From Dromiciops gliroides (Eukaryota; Chordata; Mammalia; Microbiotheria; Microbiotheriidae): a stretch of DNA of 64,000 nt. The stretch spans positions 442,998,822 to 443,062,821 of the forward strand of contig NC_057864.1 of assembly GCF_019393635.1 (NCBI RefSeq), given 5' to 3'. The notes under the pieces were generated by a model, which was given only the letters and a program-made list of their open reading frames with translations, was not told the origin of the DNA and did no database searches. The position numbers and the translations under genes are program-made. Below, in pieces: positions 27,126 through 42,100 of the stretch (position 1 is its first letter; every line of letters starts with the position of its first letter).

Positions 27126-30100
27126 GTAAGTATGAATATGATATTATGGATTTTATATTCCCGTCTGAAAAATTATGAGATTTAGTATATGTTGTTCTCA
27201 ATGATGATATTTACCCAAAAAGGGTTTCCCCCCCTTTAAGAATGGAAGACTTTGAAGACTATATTCTGCTACAAGCAAAAGCATTTTGTGTATCCAACAT
27301 GAATTTTCCCCAATGTTCTTTGCACCTATTTCAATATAAAGCCTTTCATATGTAAGTGTTGCTTTTAGACTAACTAGTAAATTCTATTTGCTACTACAAT
27401 ATATTTCACTTCTGAATGTATCAAATGAAATTTTGCCTTTTATCCAGCCCTGAAAATCTGTTGAAATACCAGGTTAAACACATTATAAGAAATCTATTCA
27501 CTAGTCAATTGAACTGGATCTCTTCCAAAATTCACTCTACCCAGTGTAGAAGCTTGGGCTGTCCTCTGTTCTCTCTTTCTTTTCTTCTTCTTCTTCTTTC
27601 TTCTTTCTTCTTCTTCTTCTTCCGGGGCAATGAGGGTTAAGTAACTTGCCCAGGGTTACACAGCTAGTAAGTGTCAAGCGTCTGAGGTCATATTTAAACT
27701 CAGGTCCTTCTGAATCCAGGGCCGGTGCTTTGTCTACTGTGCCACCTGGCTGCCCCCTTGGTCCATGCCTGCCTACATCCTTTTCTAGATGTCATATTTC
27801 TTGAATGATACCCTTTACTGTCTTTATATTTAAAAATCTATATGCCTTATTGGTGTTGAGCCATTTTTCAGTCATGTCCAACTCTTTGAGACACTATTTA
27901 GGGTTTTTTGTTTTTGGCAAAAATAGTAGAGAGGTTTGCCATTTCCTTCATTGGCTCATTTTGCAGGTAAGAAAACTGAGACGGAGGTAAGTGACTTGCC
28001 CAGAGTCCCACTGCTAGTAAAAGTGTCTGAAGCCAGATTTGAACTCAGGAAGATGATTCTTACTCCATTCTATCTACTCTGTCTACTGCATCACCTTGAT
28101 TTCTTGAAAAAAAAAAAATCTATGTACTTGCTGGATTTTAAACATGTAAAACCTCTAATCTTCATTCTAAGCTTGGGAGGCAGTATGGTACAGAGCTAGT
28201 TTCAGCATCAGGAAGACCTGGGATAACATTTTTACTTCTAAAGTATATTAGCTCTGTAACTCTGGTCAGGTCACTTAATCTTAAAATACTCTGAGCAAAC
28301 TCTCTAGGACCATCAGTTGTAGAGCAGTTGCAGATCTATATTGGGAAAAATTTTCCTCTGGGATTGTCTTATATCAATAAAATTATATACATATACACAC
28401 ATACATACATACATATACATATATATATATATATATATATGTCTTATCCTTTTCCATAGTCATGCTCATAGTAAATAGATAGCTCTAGATATGGACAGTA
28501 TGGCTATTGCAACCAGCATAGCCAAATTTAGAGAGGTTTCTCACCAGGTTGTCCCTAGAATGGATTTTTTTTTCAGCCACAGAAACTACTGAAGAACAGC
28601 CAAAAATTATAGAGAAAGAGTTATGATCTTCACCAGTGGAAAGTACACCCATGCCAATGAAATCAAGGTCTTCGTAAAGTATCAGGAGATTGAGGGTTCG
28701 AATCTCTTCATGGTCTCACATCTTGAAATATCAAAGTCAATAAGATTAGATTTATAATGGAAGCATGTAAATGTTTATTCTTTTTGTCAAATAGACATTT
28801 TATGATCTTCACTAAAGCTGTATGCCTCATTGAGGAATAGAGGTTACATTATATTTTCTAAAGATATTTCAGTAGAACACAAATTCTGGGAGGTCATACC
28901 AAGTTGGAAATACTTCAAGTACAAACCTGGTGATGGCATTTGTGTCTTATCAGAGAACTAAGTAAGCCAGTCCAAGTAAGCAAATATAACTGGGGTATGT
29001 GTTGGAGATCCAAAGATAACAATAAAACAACCCTTTTAAGGAGTTTACATTCTGATAACTAAGTTTATCAGAAGATTGCCAGAAGATTGTCCACTTGGTA
29101 ATTAGTTTTTTTGGTTATAGAAGCTAGCAAAGACATAATTTTAGATGAGTTGTAATCTGTATCTTTAAATGGAGTACTTTACATTGATAAACATATCCTT
29201 GAAGCATTAGTTTAAGTATAAGGTGTGTGTGTACACCCATACACACATTATCTATCTATCTGTATTAAGGCTTTGTTCTACACTTAAAAGTATTTTGCTT
29301 TTATTTTTAGGGTTTTAACAAGAGTGTTGAAGATGATTTTGGTTTGCCTTTTGGAATAACTAAACCTTCTAAACGTGGTGAAAACATAGATTCAGGTGGG
29401 AGAAATATTTTAAGGATTAGAAAAATAAGACACAAACATGTTGAGCCTCGCTTACTCTGATAGCTAGTCATATTATTTAATGCAATTTAATGCATAGATA
29501 TGAAATTTAAGTCTTGAAATATCAATAATGTTTTATCTTTCAGATCCAGTTTTGCAAAAAGTTAATTTTTTGTCCATGATTGAAGAGGTCAGTTAAATAT
29601 ATCGTCTTTTTCCATATAGCATAGTGACTGTACTACACTATTTAATTGTTGAATTGCTTATTTGAAAATGAGAAAATCAACTTCTGAGATATTGAGTTAC
29701 TTTTGAGCTAGTATTGTTACTCTTTGACACCCATTAGCAATTTTATCATCTTACAGAAGACATTTATTCACTTTTCAGGTTGGTACTGAGCATCCTAACT
29801 TCTTAGAAGAACTAAAGAACCCCCAGTTTGAGGTCAGGAGTTCCTATATTAAATAAAAGTTATTTATTATTTTTAATATCTTCTCATAATAGTATTAAGG
29901 ATATTTACAACTGATCTCCTTAATGTTTTAATGTAAGAAGTTTTTAAAAATTATTTTCTCTCTTTTTGAATTAATATCTTAGTTTTCTTTCTTTTTCCTT
30001 GGTACAAATGAATCTAATTCTTGTTTAGTGACTTTTTAGAGACAGGGTTTTTAAATCTAGTTTGATCACCAAGAACAGAAGAGCATAGGTGAATGCAATA

Positions 30101-33100
30101 CATGGAAAGGAATAAGAATCAGCCTTCTGAATGTTTTCAAAGAAAGTGTATTGGTTTGTGGATGATTACTGAGTTATCCTACTACTGGGGTCATTTAAAA
30201 AACAGTTCTTTTGGAGTATATATGATTTTAGAACAAATACATATTTTATTTATGATAGTTAAATTTTGGAGACCAACAGTTTGATAAGAATTGTTTATGG
30301 TATAGTAATTATAGAATAAATGTAAGTAATGATACTTTATAATATGATATACAGAGTTAAAAGGAGCAGGTATTATATGTCTTTTTGGATTTTATCATAT
30401 ACTTTTGGAATGTAAAATAGTTAAAAAATCCAAATAGAACCCCAGTTTACATGAAGCTAGCATCTTAAAGTCACTATTGCTTTTTCTATACTATAATTTG
30501 TTTAAATAGTCCCATCCCATTTTCCTTCCCTAACCCCCAACTTTCATTCAACATTTTAAAAAAGTTCTAAAAGATTATGTATTCTGTTTCGTATCTAATT
30601 AATTTACTTTAAGCATTTTGATTAAACAAATTTTCTCAGGGCTTAAAATTCTAGAATTTTAGAGCTGCCTATATTAATTCCAGTAGGGTACAATACAGAT
30701 TAACATTGTACTAAGATTCTTGAAGCACATTAGAAAAAGTCATTAGTTGTTACAGTTATACTTAAATGTTTAGAAATGTAATTTTAGGGGCGGCTAGGTG
30801 GCACAGTGGATAAAGCACCAGCCCTGGATTCAGGAGTACCTGAGTTCAAATCTGGCCTCAGACACTTGACACTTACTAGCTAGTGTGACCCTGGGCAAGT
30901 CACTTAACCCCCATTGCCCCGCAAAAAAAAAAAAGAAAAGAAATGTAATTTTATAAACAGAAATCAGTTATATGAACAATAAACAAAACCACAGCAGCTT
31001 GAAAGAGGATGACTGAGAATAAATTAGATGAGATAATTTGTCTCTAATATTAAGTAATGAAGGGACAATGTGGCATAGTGATGCCATGGGCAAGTCACTT
31101 AATTTCTCAGGGCCCCAGACAATTCTTTATTACTGTATTAAAGATACTACTAATAATTAATATTGATATATAATATTGATATTGCAGCTCCATGGTTCAG
31201 TGGATAGAGTGTTGGGCGTGGGGTCAGGAAGACCTGAGTTCAAATTTGATCTCAAATACTTACTAGCTGTGTGACTCTGGGCAAGTCACTTAACAGTTTG
31301 CTTCAGTTTCCTTATCTGTAAAATGAGTTTAAGAGAAGGAAATAGCAAACTACTCCAGTATCGTTACCAGTAAAACTCCAAAAGGGGTCACAAAGAGTCA
31401 GATACAACTGAAACGATTAAACAACAACAATATTGATACAGTGCTTTATAATTTGCCAAGTGCATTACTTATATTTTCTTAACTGATGCTTACAACTCTG
31501 TGAGATAGGTGCTATGTTATTATTCATATTTTACAGTAGAGACAACTGAGTCTGAAAGAGGTTAATTGATTTGCTCAGGATCACACAATTCTTAAGTATC
31601 TGAGGTAGGATTCAAACTTTGGTCCTTCTGGCTCCAAGTTCATACTCACCACACCATCTGGCTGACTCAGAAGAACTTCCATTTGTATTAGTGGGGGGAG
31701 TTTCTACATTGGAAATTCCTTACACTGATGAGCCATAGGTTTGTACCAAATTTAAATAATAAAGTTATTTTGGGAGTCATTAATATGTTTTTGTTTTAAG
31801 AATATTCAGCAGATGATGCCTAACTTATGGAACTTTTCAATAACTTTTTCAAGACTTCAGAGCCAATAAGCAGGGTTTATTCAAAACTATATAAAGAAGC
31901 TGAAAAGATTAAGAAGTGGAAGGTGAATATAGAATTTGAACTGAACCAGAAGGAGAAAAAGTTACAAGAAAATAGAAAGATTATTGAAGCACAGCGAAAA
32001 GCCATTCAGGAGCTGCAGGTATATTGGTAAATTTTTGCAAATGTAATTTTATAAACAGAAACTAATGGTAAAAAATAAGAATTAGAGCACTGAAATCTTA
32101 CTATAACCCAGTTGACAGAATTGATTTCAGTTTAAAATTGGTTAGTATTGTTAAAACTCTTTTTCATTTGTAAATTTGTCCCATGGCAAGAATTTTGAAG
32201 AAAATGCTATTTTCAGGTTTCATGTATTTGGCTGTTATTTTTAGAAATAAAGCACAGGTGACAAAAGCATAGATTATTTTGAACAAATGATTAAGTAAAC
32301 TATTAAACCTTTTAGAGGACTTTTAAGACTTCTATGTAAGAAATCTTTTTTTAAAATAAGATAAAGTAATCATTTGCAACATAAGATGATGGTGATATGA
32401 CACAGAGCTGAACCTTTAAATATGAAACTATTTAACCATATCTTTGTAAATAATCTCAAAATTCAGAAATGCAACAAATTCTCTCTAGGATGTTTAGAAA
32501 AAAATAAAGAGGAATTTAAAAATTGAAATGGAGGGAATACTCATTTCATTATGTTGTGTATAGAATGATTCAGAAGAGCTTATTTAAAGTAAAGGAAATT
32601 GCTGTGCCTAGATAAGGTCCATAGAGCATGTCAGAAAGGGAAATATATGTTATTGAGGGAAAGGCTTATTATAGAGTATCATATAACTTTACTAGAAAAT
32701 ACCTTCTGGTGATTGTCTTTAATTATATTTCAATAAGCAAAATGTGAGAGAATTATTTATTTTTTTGTAAACTAGTTTGAAAATGAGAAAGTAAGTTTGA
32801 AATTAGAAGATGGAATTCAAGAAAATAAAGAATTACTAAAAGAGTAAGTAACAACTTCAATTTTAACTTATAAATATTATACTATTGAGTACTATGATAA
32901 AAGGAAAATCTTCCCTTTTCAACCCTTTAGCATCTTTTGTACTTAGCAGTGTCTTTGACCATAACACTTTTCTACATTTTTTATGAACATGACACAGAAA
33001 AATGTTAGATCAGGAGCAATTGCTCAGTGACGCCATAAACCAACTCTTCATCTAACTTTCCTGTTTCAGTCATTGACTTAACCTTTTCCTTCATCCCCCA

Positions 33101-36100
33101 TTATAATCAGTTATGAAATCATGATTATCCCTTTGAAATGTCTTATGTCTAATCCTTTCTATGATCACTACAGCCATGACAATCCAGGATTTCATCTTCT
33201 CTGCATGGATTATTAAAACAATCTTCTAGATATCTTCTTTGATTTTAGTCTCTCCTCTTCTAATTCATCTAATTTCCTTTAAATACTACTTTCTATGTAA
33301 ATCCTGTTATCAGAAACCTATAGTCACTTAGATTTTTTAAAAATGTATGGCTTTTTACCATGTTGAATCAAAATTTCTCTGTCCTTCAAAACCTAAGTCC
33401 TACTTCTTCCATGTTTCCCAGACTATTCTAGTTCCTATTAACCTGTCTTTCCTTTGTACTCCTAAAATATTTGTAGTCTGTACTATACTTAGCATTTTAT
33501 TATGTATGACTTTGTGTTTTGAGCTATTTCTTATATGTTTGTCTTCTTTTTCCAATTTGATTGTAAATACTTTGAGATAAAAACAAGGTTTTAATCTTTT
33601 GTATTCTCCATAGCACTGAAAATATAATAAGCATTTAATGAATACTTTTTGATCCATTGGTATGGTTGACCCTACATTGGGCTCTGCTGCCAAATGGGAT
33701 CTAGTAGCTTGGTAAATATGAGAACACATACTATACTCATGCATCATTGGAAGTAGTTATAAAGTCATCATCTTTTTTTCATAGGTATATTCAAGCCTCC
33801 TTCCTCTCTGTCATGTTTCTATCTATGAAAGATGTGGTATGCTTCAAATATTTCATGTTTAGAATTTTTTGTAAAAAATTAGCTTATCCATAAAAGCACA
33901 TTCTTAACTTATTAATGGAAATTGAAATCTTTAGCCAGAACACACTTTTACAAAGGAGTTTTTTGTTGTTGTTGTTTTTAAGGAACAATGCCACAAGACA
34001 TTTGTGCAATCTACTCAAAGAAACCTGTGCCTGGTCAGCAGAAAAGTCAAAGAAATGTAAATATCTTTCTTGTTTTATTTGACTTTTGTCAATATATGGT
34101 TTCATTATCTTTCCTAGGAAGCAATTTTTTTCCTTTCAGTAGCCAGTGTGATTTGAACAAGTTATATAGTCCTCTGACCATTCCATTATGTAAAAATTAA
34201 TCATGTTTCATTTTGTTCCATATAATTTTTTTCAAAATTTTTTTGCATGATATTTATAGTTTTCTTCATCAAAATTGAAACCCGTTCTTCAGAATAACCT
34301 ATATTGTCTTAAAGAACTGGGACCTCAAACTGAGAATGAAATACTATACAATGTGTGTAAAAAATGCACTAGTAGAAGTGGATGCATATAGGGGCAGCTA
34401 GGTGGCGCAGTGGATAGAGCACCGGCCCTGGAGTCAGGAGTACCTGAGTTCAAACCCGGCCTCAGACACTTAACACTTACTAGCTGTGTGACCCTGGGCA
34501 ACTCACTTAACCCCAATTGCCTCACTAAAAAAAAAAAAAAAAAAGAAGTGTATGCATATAGTATGACTGTAGCAGAGGCAAAGTGCTTGTGAGAGAGCCA
34601 GCCAACAAGGGGTGTGTTGGAACCAGCTAATCCTAGCTCAAGCAAATTGTTAAAATTTCAGTGTAAGCATTTTACACCTTGGAAATAGGCAAATGCTACA
34701 AATCAGGAATTTATTGTTTTGTTGATCGTTTAAATTTAAGAAAGTAAGGAGAAAATGTAAATAATGCGTATTAACTCAAAAGTGTGTTCTACCTCCATTT
34801 TTTTTCATCAGAAAGCCAGTTAGACATCTATCAGCATACCCCTGGCTAACCCCATGGTTATATACAAGTAGAATCATGAGATTTAGTGGTGGAAAGAATA
34901 GATACCTAGCTACCTTAGTCTAACTCCTTCATTTTATAGATAGGGTAATTGAGGTCCAGACAGAAAAAATGACTTGCCTAAAGTTACACAGATGGTAAAT
35001 AGATTTACATGTACTTTATTATGGTGCCTCCTATGTAGTATTTAATTAAATACCATGCTTATTTCCATTCTAAGCAGTGTAAGAATTATGTAGTTTTCTA
35101 CTGTAAGCTCGTAAGATATTTTTAAACATTCTGGTGAGATTGTGGGAGACTATATATAGCAAAGAATACCATGGTATGAGATTTATGGTTAGAGAAGTGT
35201 TGTAAATGAATTTTTAGTACACCAGTAGATTTGTGAAATCTTCAGTTTGGACATTTCCTCCCATAATTCAGATTGCAAACCAACCAGCCATGTCTTCTTA
35301 TCCTCTGCCACTCTTGACAATGTCTTTTCATAAATTTTTAACTTGACCCAACATACTGAGGCCTTTCTCTATGTCTTTTAGCATTTCATGGATAACAGTT
35401 CAGCAAGTGAGTTGTCTGCCTGCTATCTCTTTCTTTCACTATGTGAGTGACCCACCTATATTTCCATTCATACACTTGCTTGATGATGTTGTATATCTTG
35501 CTTCTCTTAAGCAATTCATTTAAAAAATATTATATATTTATTTTCCCTAAATTACACATTAAAATATTTTAAAACAGTGTTTTTTTAAAGTGTTGAGTTC
35601 CAAATCCTATTCCTCCCTTCCTCCTTCCCTTCCCCCCTTCCTTACCTATTACCTCCCTGAGATGGTAAGCGATCAGATATAGGTTATACATGTGCAATTC
35701 TGTAAAATATTCACATATTAATCATTTTGTACAAAAAGACTCAAATATAAGGAAAAAAGAAAGAAATAGAAAAATAGAATGCTTCAGTCTGCATTTGGAC
35801 AATATCAGTTCTTTCTCTGGAGGCAGATAGTATGCTTTATAATTAGTCCTTTGGGATTTTCTTGGATCATTGTATTGCTGAATATAGCTAAGTCTTTCAC
35901 AATTCTTTATCATACAATACTGCTGTTACTGTGTACAATGTTCTTCTGGTTCTTCTCACTTCACTTTGAATCAGTACTTGTGAGTCTTTCCAGGTTTTTC
36001 TGAAATCATCCTGCTTGTCATTTCTTATAGAACAATAATATTCCATCACAGTCATACAATACAGCTTATTTAACCATTCCTCTATTGATGGGCATACCTT

Positions 36101-39100
36101 TGCTTTCCAATTCTTAGCCAACACAAAAAGAGTTGCTATAAGATATTTTTGGTACAAATAGGTCCTATCCCCACCCTGCTTTGGATATATCTAGGATATA
36201 GACCTAGCAGTGGTATTGCTAGATGAACAGGCTTGCAGAGTTTTATAGATCTTTGGGCAAAGTTCCAAATTGTTCTCTGGAATGGTTGAATCAGTTCACA
36301 ACTCCATCAATAGTACATTAGTGTCACAGTTTTCCAATATGCCCTCCAAAATTTTCAGAAAATAGGTGCATTTCTAAGCCTAGATATAGAAGCATGTGTC
36401 ATCAATGGTGAGGAGATAGGTCTAGCTGAAGAGGTCATACATGAACTCATGTTCACATGGGTGGCATGGGATTATATTAGGGTATTCTGTGAAAGATAGT
36501 TTGGAATTTGTGCTTAGTCCAAAGGGACATGGGTAGTCATTATAGATAGTGCTGTGGATGTCCCATTTTTAACCTTACTTTTTATCATTATGCCAGATAT
36601 CAAATTAAATCATCAGGACTGCCGAACAGAAGGTGGGAAAAGATGCCAGACACACAAAAATGGTGTGAACCTGTCAAAAAGAAGACAAGTTTTAAGGCTT
36701 ATCATTCAGAGTCTGACAAGTGCCATGTCAGGGGATATTTCAGACTCATTTTCAAATAAAAAAAGACAACAGAGAATGGGGCGCTGTCCTTGCTTCCCGA
36801 CTTATTTAAAATCTGTATAAATGGTCTCAGCCTTCAAAGCCTAAGCATCCCCTCTTGGAATTTTCACAACTAAATAACCTATCAATATTATTATTTTAAC
36901 AAGTGACCACAGACCTCCCACTCCTTCATTGAGGAAAGCTTGAAGACTGTGATTTGGGAGGTGTGCCATTGAAGCTATAGTCTAAGGCCCTATTCATGGA
37001 GTTTTAATGAGCACTATGGCTAAATTTGAAAATTCTGATAGTACTTACACTATATCATAAGAGAAACCTTGTCAACATGAATATTTCCTTCTTCATAATA
37101 GTCTATAGAAACAGGGGGCTTGTCACTTTATAGGAAATCAGAAATAGTAACTGATTAGGATCAATTCATAAAATCATGGAAGGAAGGTAGGACCAGAGAT
37201 CTAGGCCTAGAAGGGACATCAAAGACCATGAAATCTAACTGCCATCCCCACATCTTCTCTTTTTAAAGAAAATTTTTTTAGCAATTCTTTTTTTTAAGTG
37301 AGGCAATTGGGTTTAAGTGACTTTCCCAGGGTCACACATCTAGTAAGTGTTAAGTGTCTGAGGCCGGATCTGAACTCAGGTACTCCTGACTCCAGGGCCG
37401 GTGCTCTATCCACTGCACCATCTAGCTGCCCCAGCAATTCATTATTTTTTTTTTTACATATAAGGTATTTTATTTTTTCCATTACATGTAAAGATAGTTC
37501 TCAACTTTTGTTTATACAAGCTTTACAATTTCAGATTTTTCTCCCTCCCTTCCCTCCCTGCCCCCTCCCCTAGACAGCAGGTAATCTGATATAGGTTATA
37601 TCTATATATCTATATACATATACATATACATATACATATATATACACACATATATATATATACACATAATAACATTAATCCTATTTCTGCATTAATCCTG
37701 TTACAAGAGAAAAAATCAGAGCAGTGATGCAAAACCTCAAAATAGAAAAAAAAAAAACAACAGCACCCAAAACACAAGAAATAGTATGGTTCAATCAGCA
37801 TCTATACTCCACAGTTCTTTTTTTTTTTTCTTGGACTTGGAGATCCTCTTCTATCATGAGTTCCCTGGAACTCTTCTGTACCATTGCATGGGTGAGAAGA
37901 ATATAGTCCATCACAGTAGGTCAACACTCAGTGTTGATGATACTGTGTACAATGTTCTTCTGGTTCTGCTCATCTCACTCATCATCAGCTCACGTAAGAC
38001 CCTCCAGGTTTCTCTGAACTCCTCTTGCTCATCATTTCTTACAGCACAATAGTATTCCATTGTATTCATATACCACAACTTGTTCAGCCATTCCCCAATT
38101 GATGGGCACCCCCTCAACTTCCAATTCCTTGCTACCACGTAAAGAGCAGCTATAAATATTTTTGTACATGTGGGTCCCTTTCCCCCTTCCATGATTTCTT
38201 TGGGAAAAAGACCTAAAAGTGGAATTGCTGGGTCAAAGGGTATGCACAGCTTTATCACCCTTTGGGCATAATTCCAAATTGCTCTCCAGAATGGTTGGAT
38301 CAGTTCACAGCTCCACCAACAATAGATTAGTGTTCCAATTTTCCCACAGCTTCTCCAACATTTATTATCTTCCTTTTTTGTCATTTTAGCCAATCCGGTA
38401 GGTGTCAGGTGGTACCTCAGAGTTGTTTTAATTTGCATCTCTCTAATCATTAGAGATTTAGAGCATTTTTTCATATGGGAATAGATAGCTTTGGTTTCTT
38501 CATCAGAAAACTGCCTGTTCATATCCTTTGACCATTTCTCAATTGGGGAATGACTTGGATTCTTATAAATTTGATTTAATTCCCTATATATTTTAGAGAT
38601 GAGGCCTTTATCAGAAGCACTGGCCTCAAAAATTGTTTCTCAGCTTTCTGCCTCCCTTCCAATTTTGGATGCTAGCAATTCATTTTTTATGCAATTCATT
38701 ATTGCTATAGATTGTAGTTCATTTAAGTCAACTTATGCATCTCGCTATTGCCCTCAATTTCTACTATTCAGTGATTGTGGCATTCTATGACTAGCAACTA
38801 TAGCATTCTATATTATGGCATTACTATAATAGTGTTGGTATTAAAAAGATGGGCTTTTTGTTTGAAGGGAAATTTAGAATATGTGAAAACATTGCACCAT
38901 TTCCTAGATATTCTCCCAAATTCAGCCTATTCCTTTTTTCCTATTCAATTCTGGTTTCAGATTATTGTCTATCTGCAGCATCCAAGATATAAATACTGAT
39001 GAAAGGCTCAAAAAGTTGTTCAACTATTTATCATTGTCCATACAATATGCATTATTCTTATACTTGATTTTTCCTATATGGATTGTAAGACCGAATTGTT

Positions 39101-42100
39101 TTAAGTAGTTGTGAATCGCATTTAGGATATTTTCAGGTACTTTTTTAATATGCTGAAAATTCAATAATTAATAGCAATTTTTAGTATAGTTTAAAACACA
39201 TTGAAAATTCAGAGGTCCACACAGTGGTCTTGAATCTACCAGTTGATTTTAATTCTTTTTCCTTTGAGGAAAACTTCTGTTTCCCAGGCAATTTGGGGTT
39301 TTTATAGAATCTAAGGGTTTTATGGGACTTCAAAAGGGGATATAATTCAACTCACACCTGCAAAGGGACCCCTTATATATAATAACAGGTGGTTATCTGG
39401 AAGCTTCCAGTTATGGGAAACCCATTATCTCTTGAGACAAGCATATTCTACTTTTGCATAGCTCTTATTGTTAGGAGCCACAGGTGAAAGTTTGGTAATA
39501 GGTGGACACCAAAGGTAGATAAACAGCCCTGAAAAGGGATTGGCAAGCCCTCACACCAGAAGTGCTAGTCCTCCTTGGACACCCATATGTACACATATAT
39601 AAAAAGCACCTTTGGAGACCTTGAATTACCATGTGATTGCAAGCTACTGCTGTTGTGATTATATCTGGAAAAATCTCCTTTAAAATGAATGTATCTATTA
39701 TCTGTGTCTATTCTTTAAATTTAAAAAATATATATATTTTTACATTTTCTAAATTACCTTTTATATTCTCCCCTGATCCCTTTTCTATAAATCCAGCCCA
39801 TATTAAAAAGATTCTCTAGTCTTTCTCGTAGTGATCTTATGTGCATATGAAAATCACTATTGAAAGGTTGGTTCTGCATGTTTTCTAGGCTCATACTATT
39901 AGGAAAAAGTCTTCATTGTTAGCTGTTCAACCCTGCTCTCCCAACCCATGCCATATAGTCTGAAGCACTGATCTCTTGGCAACTCTTAGAAACTAGAGTC
40001 AAAACTAAGGTTTTAAACTGGCTCTGGTGATTACATAACTGCTGGCATAAAAGAAAGTGGGCATGATTTTAATCAAAGGGGTTAGAGGGTACCAAAGATG
40101 TACCCCAAACCTAATTCTTCTGTCTTATGAGATTTTAATAATTTTAAAATTTCTTAAACTTATAAGTAATAATTATGTCTCTTAAGGATTGCCTTGCTCT
40201 CTTTCCCTTTAGCTTGTTTTTCTTCTCTTCCCCTTAATGTTAAATGCCCATTTGAAATATTTAGTAATTAGGGGCAGCTAGGTGGCACAGTGGATAAGGC
40301 ACCGGCCCTGGATTCAGGAGTACCTGAGTTCAAATCCGGCCTCAGACACTTGACACTTACTAGCTGTGTGACCTTGGGCAAGTCACTTAACCCCCATTAC
40401 CCCACCCCCCAAAAATAAAAAAATGAAATATTTAGTAACTAACTAATGCTATTCCAGTGGTACACCCATTTCATGAACAACTAATTTATCTTTATTTGAG
40501 AAGAATGAATAAAATCTCAGCATTGAAAGAAACTTTTGAGGTCACACAATCTAAAAATCAAATCTACAATATACCTGACATGTTCATTCAAGTTTTGCTT
40601 GAATACCTTTAATAAAAAGGGAATTTACTACTTTCAGAGGGAAGACATTCCATATTGGGAATTTTTCTTTTGGTGAGGCAGTTGGGGTTAAGTGACTTGC
40701 CCCGGGTCTCACAGCTAGTGTCAAGTGTCTGAGGCCAGATTTGAACTCAGGTCCTCCTGACTCCAGGACCAGTGCTCTATCCACTGCGCCACCTAGCTGC
40801 CCCAGGGAATTTTTAATGCTTAGGAAATAATTCCTTATATCAAGCCTAAATTTTTAATTTCTACTCATTGGTGTCTTCTAGGGTTAGACAGATCAAATAT
40901 AATTCTGTGTGATAGTCAATTAAATATTTGAAGATGTTTATAATTTCTTATACCTCTTACCTAGTCTTCTCTTCTTCAGAATAATGGACCCTCTTCTCTT
41001 TTCTCTCTCCCCTACTTCACTTGGTGATCTCATCAGCTCCCATGGATTTAGTTATCATCACTGTGCTGACAATTCTCAAATCTACCTATCCTGCTCTAAT
41101 CTCTTGCTAACCTCCAATCTCTCATCTCCAACTGCCTTTCAGACATCTCAATCTTGATGTCCACTAGACATCTTAAACTGTTGTTCAAAACAGAACTCAT
41201 TATAATCTTTCCCCCCAAATCTTCCCCATCTCCTACTTTCCCTGTTACTATCGAGTGTAACATCATCCTCCCAATTTATCAGGCTTGGAACCTACAAGTT
41301 ATCCTCAACTTCTTACTATGTCTTACCACCCTATATTCAATCTGTTGCCAATGCCTGTCTATTTAACCTATGCAACGACTTTTCTCTCTTCTGACACTAC
41401 CACTACTCAGTGTAGGCCCTCATAACACTTGGTCTATTACAATAGCCTGCTTGTAAGTATGCCTTCCTCAAGTCTGTACTCCAATTCATCCTCCATTAAG
41501 CTACCAAAGTGATTTTTGTACATGTGGATCTTTTTCCCTTTTTTTGTGACCTCTTTGGGATATAGACCTAGTAGTGGTATTGCTGGGTCAAAGAGTATGC
41601 AGTTTTATAGTGTTTTGGGGGAATGGTTCCAAATTGTCCCTAGAATTGTTGGATCACTTCACAACTCCACCAACAATGTACTAGTGTTCCCAGTTTTCCC
41701 ACATTGTCTCCAACATTTATCATTTTCCTTTTTTGTCATATTAGCCAATTGGATAGGTGTAAGGTAGTGCCTCGGAGTAGTTAATTTGCATTTCTCTAAT
41801 CAGTAGTAATTGAAGACTTTTTTTCATATGACTGTGTATAGCTTTGATTTCTTCATATGAAAACTACCTGTTCATATCCTTTGACCATTTCTCAACTGGG
41901 GAATGACTTGTATTCTTATAAACTTGATTCAGTTCTCCAAAGTGATTTTCTTAAATCTCAGGTCCGACTCTGTCATTCCCCTATCATTGAACTCCATTGG
42001 CTCCCTATTGTCTCTTGGATAAAATTCAAGATGCTCTGTTTAGCATTCAAATGGTCCTATGTAACCTAACTCCCTCCTATCTTTTCAATTTTCTCACACT

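Noticed and set aside
28690-28706. tRNA-like B-box string GGGTTCGAATCTC
   Set aside because: No A-box or cloverleaf can be formed around it.
31827-31853. ATG at 31827 as an alternative SYCP1 start
   Set aside because: Upstream exons join in phase and match the human N-terminus; 31827-31853 is intron sequence before the acceptor.
37911-38522. 203-residue reading frame as a host gene
   Set aside because: It is the C-terminus of L1 ORF2, repeated at 55852-56439.
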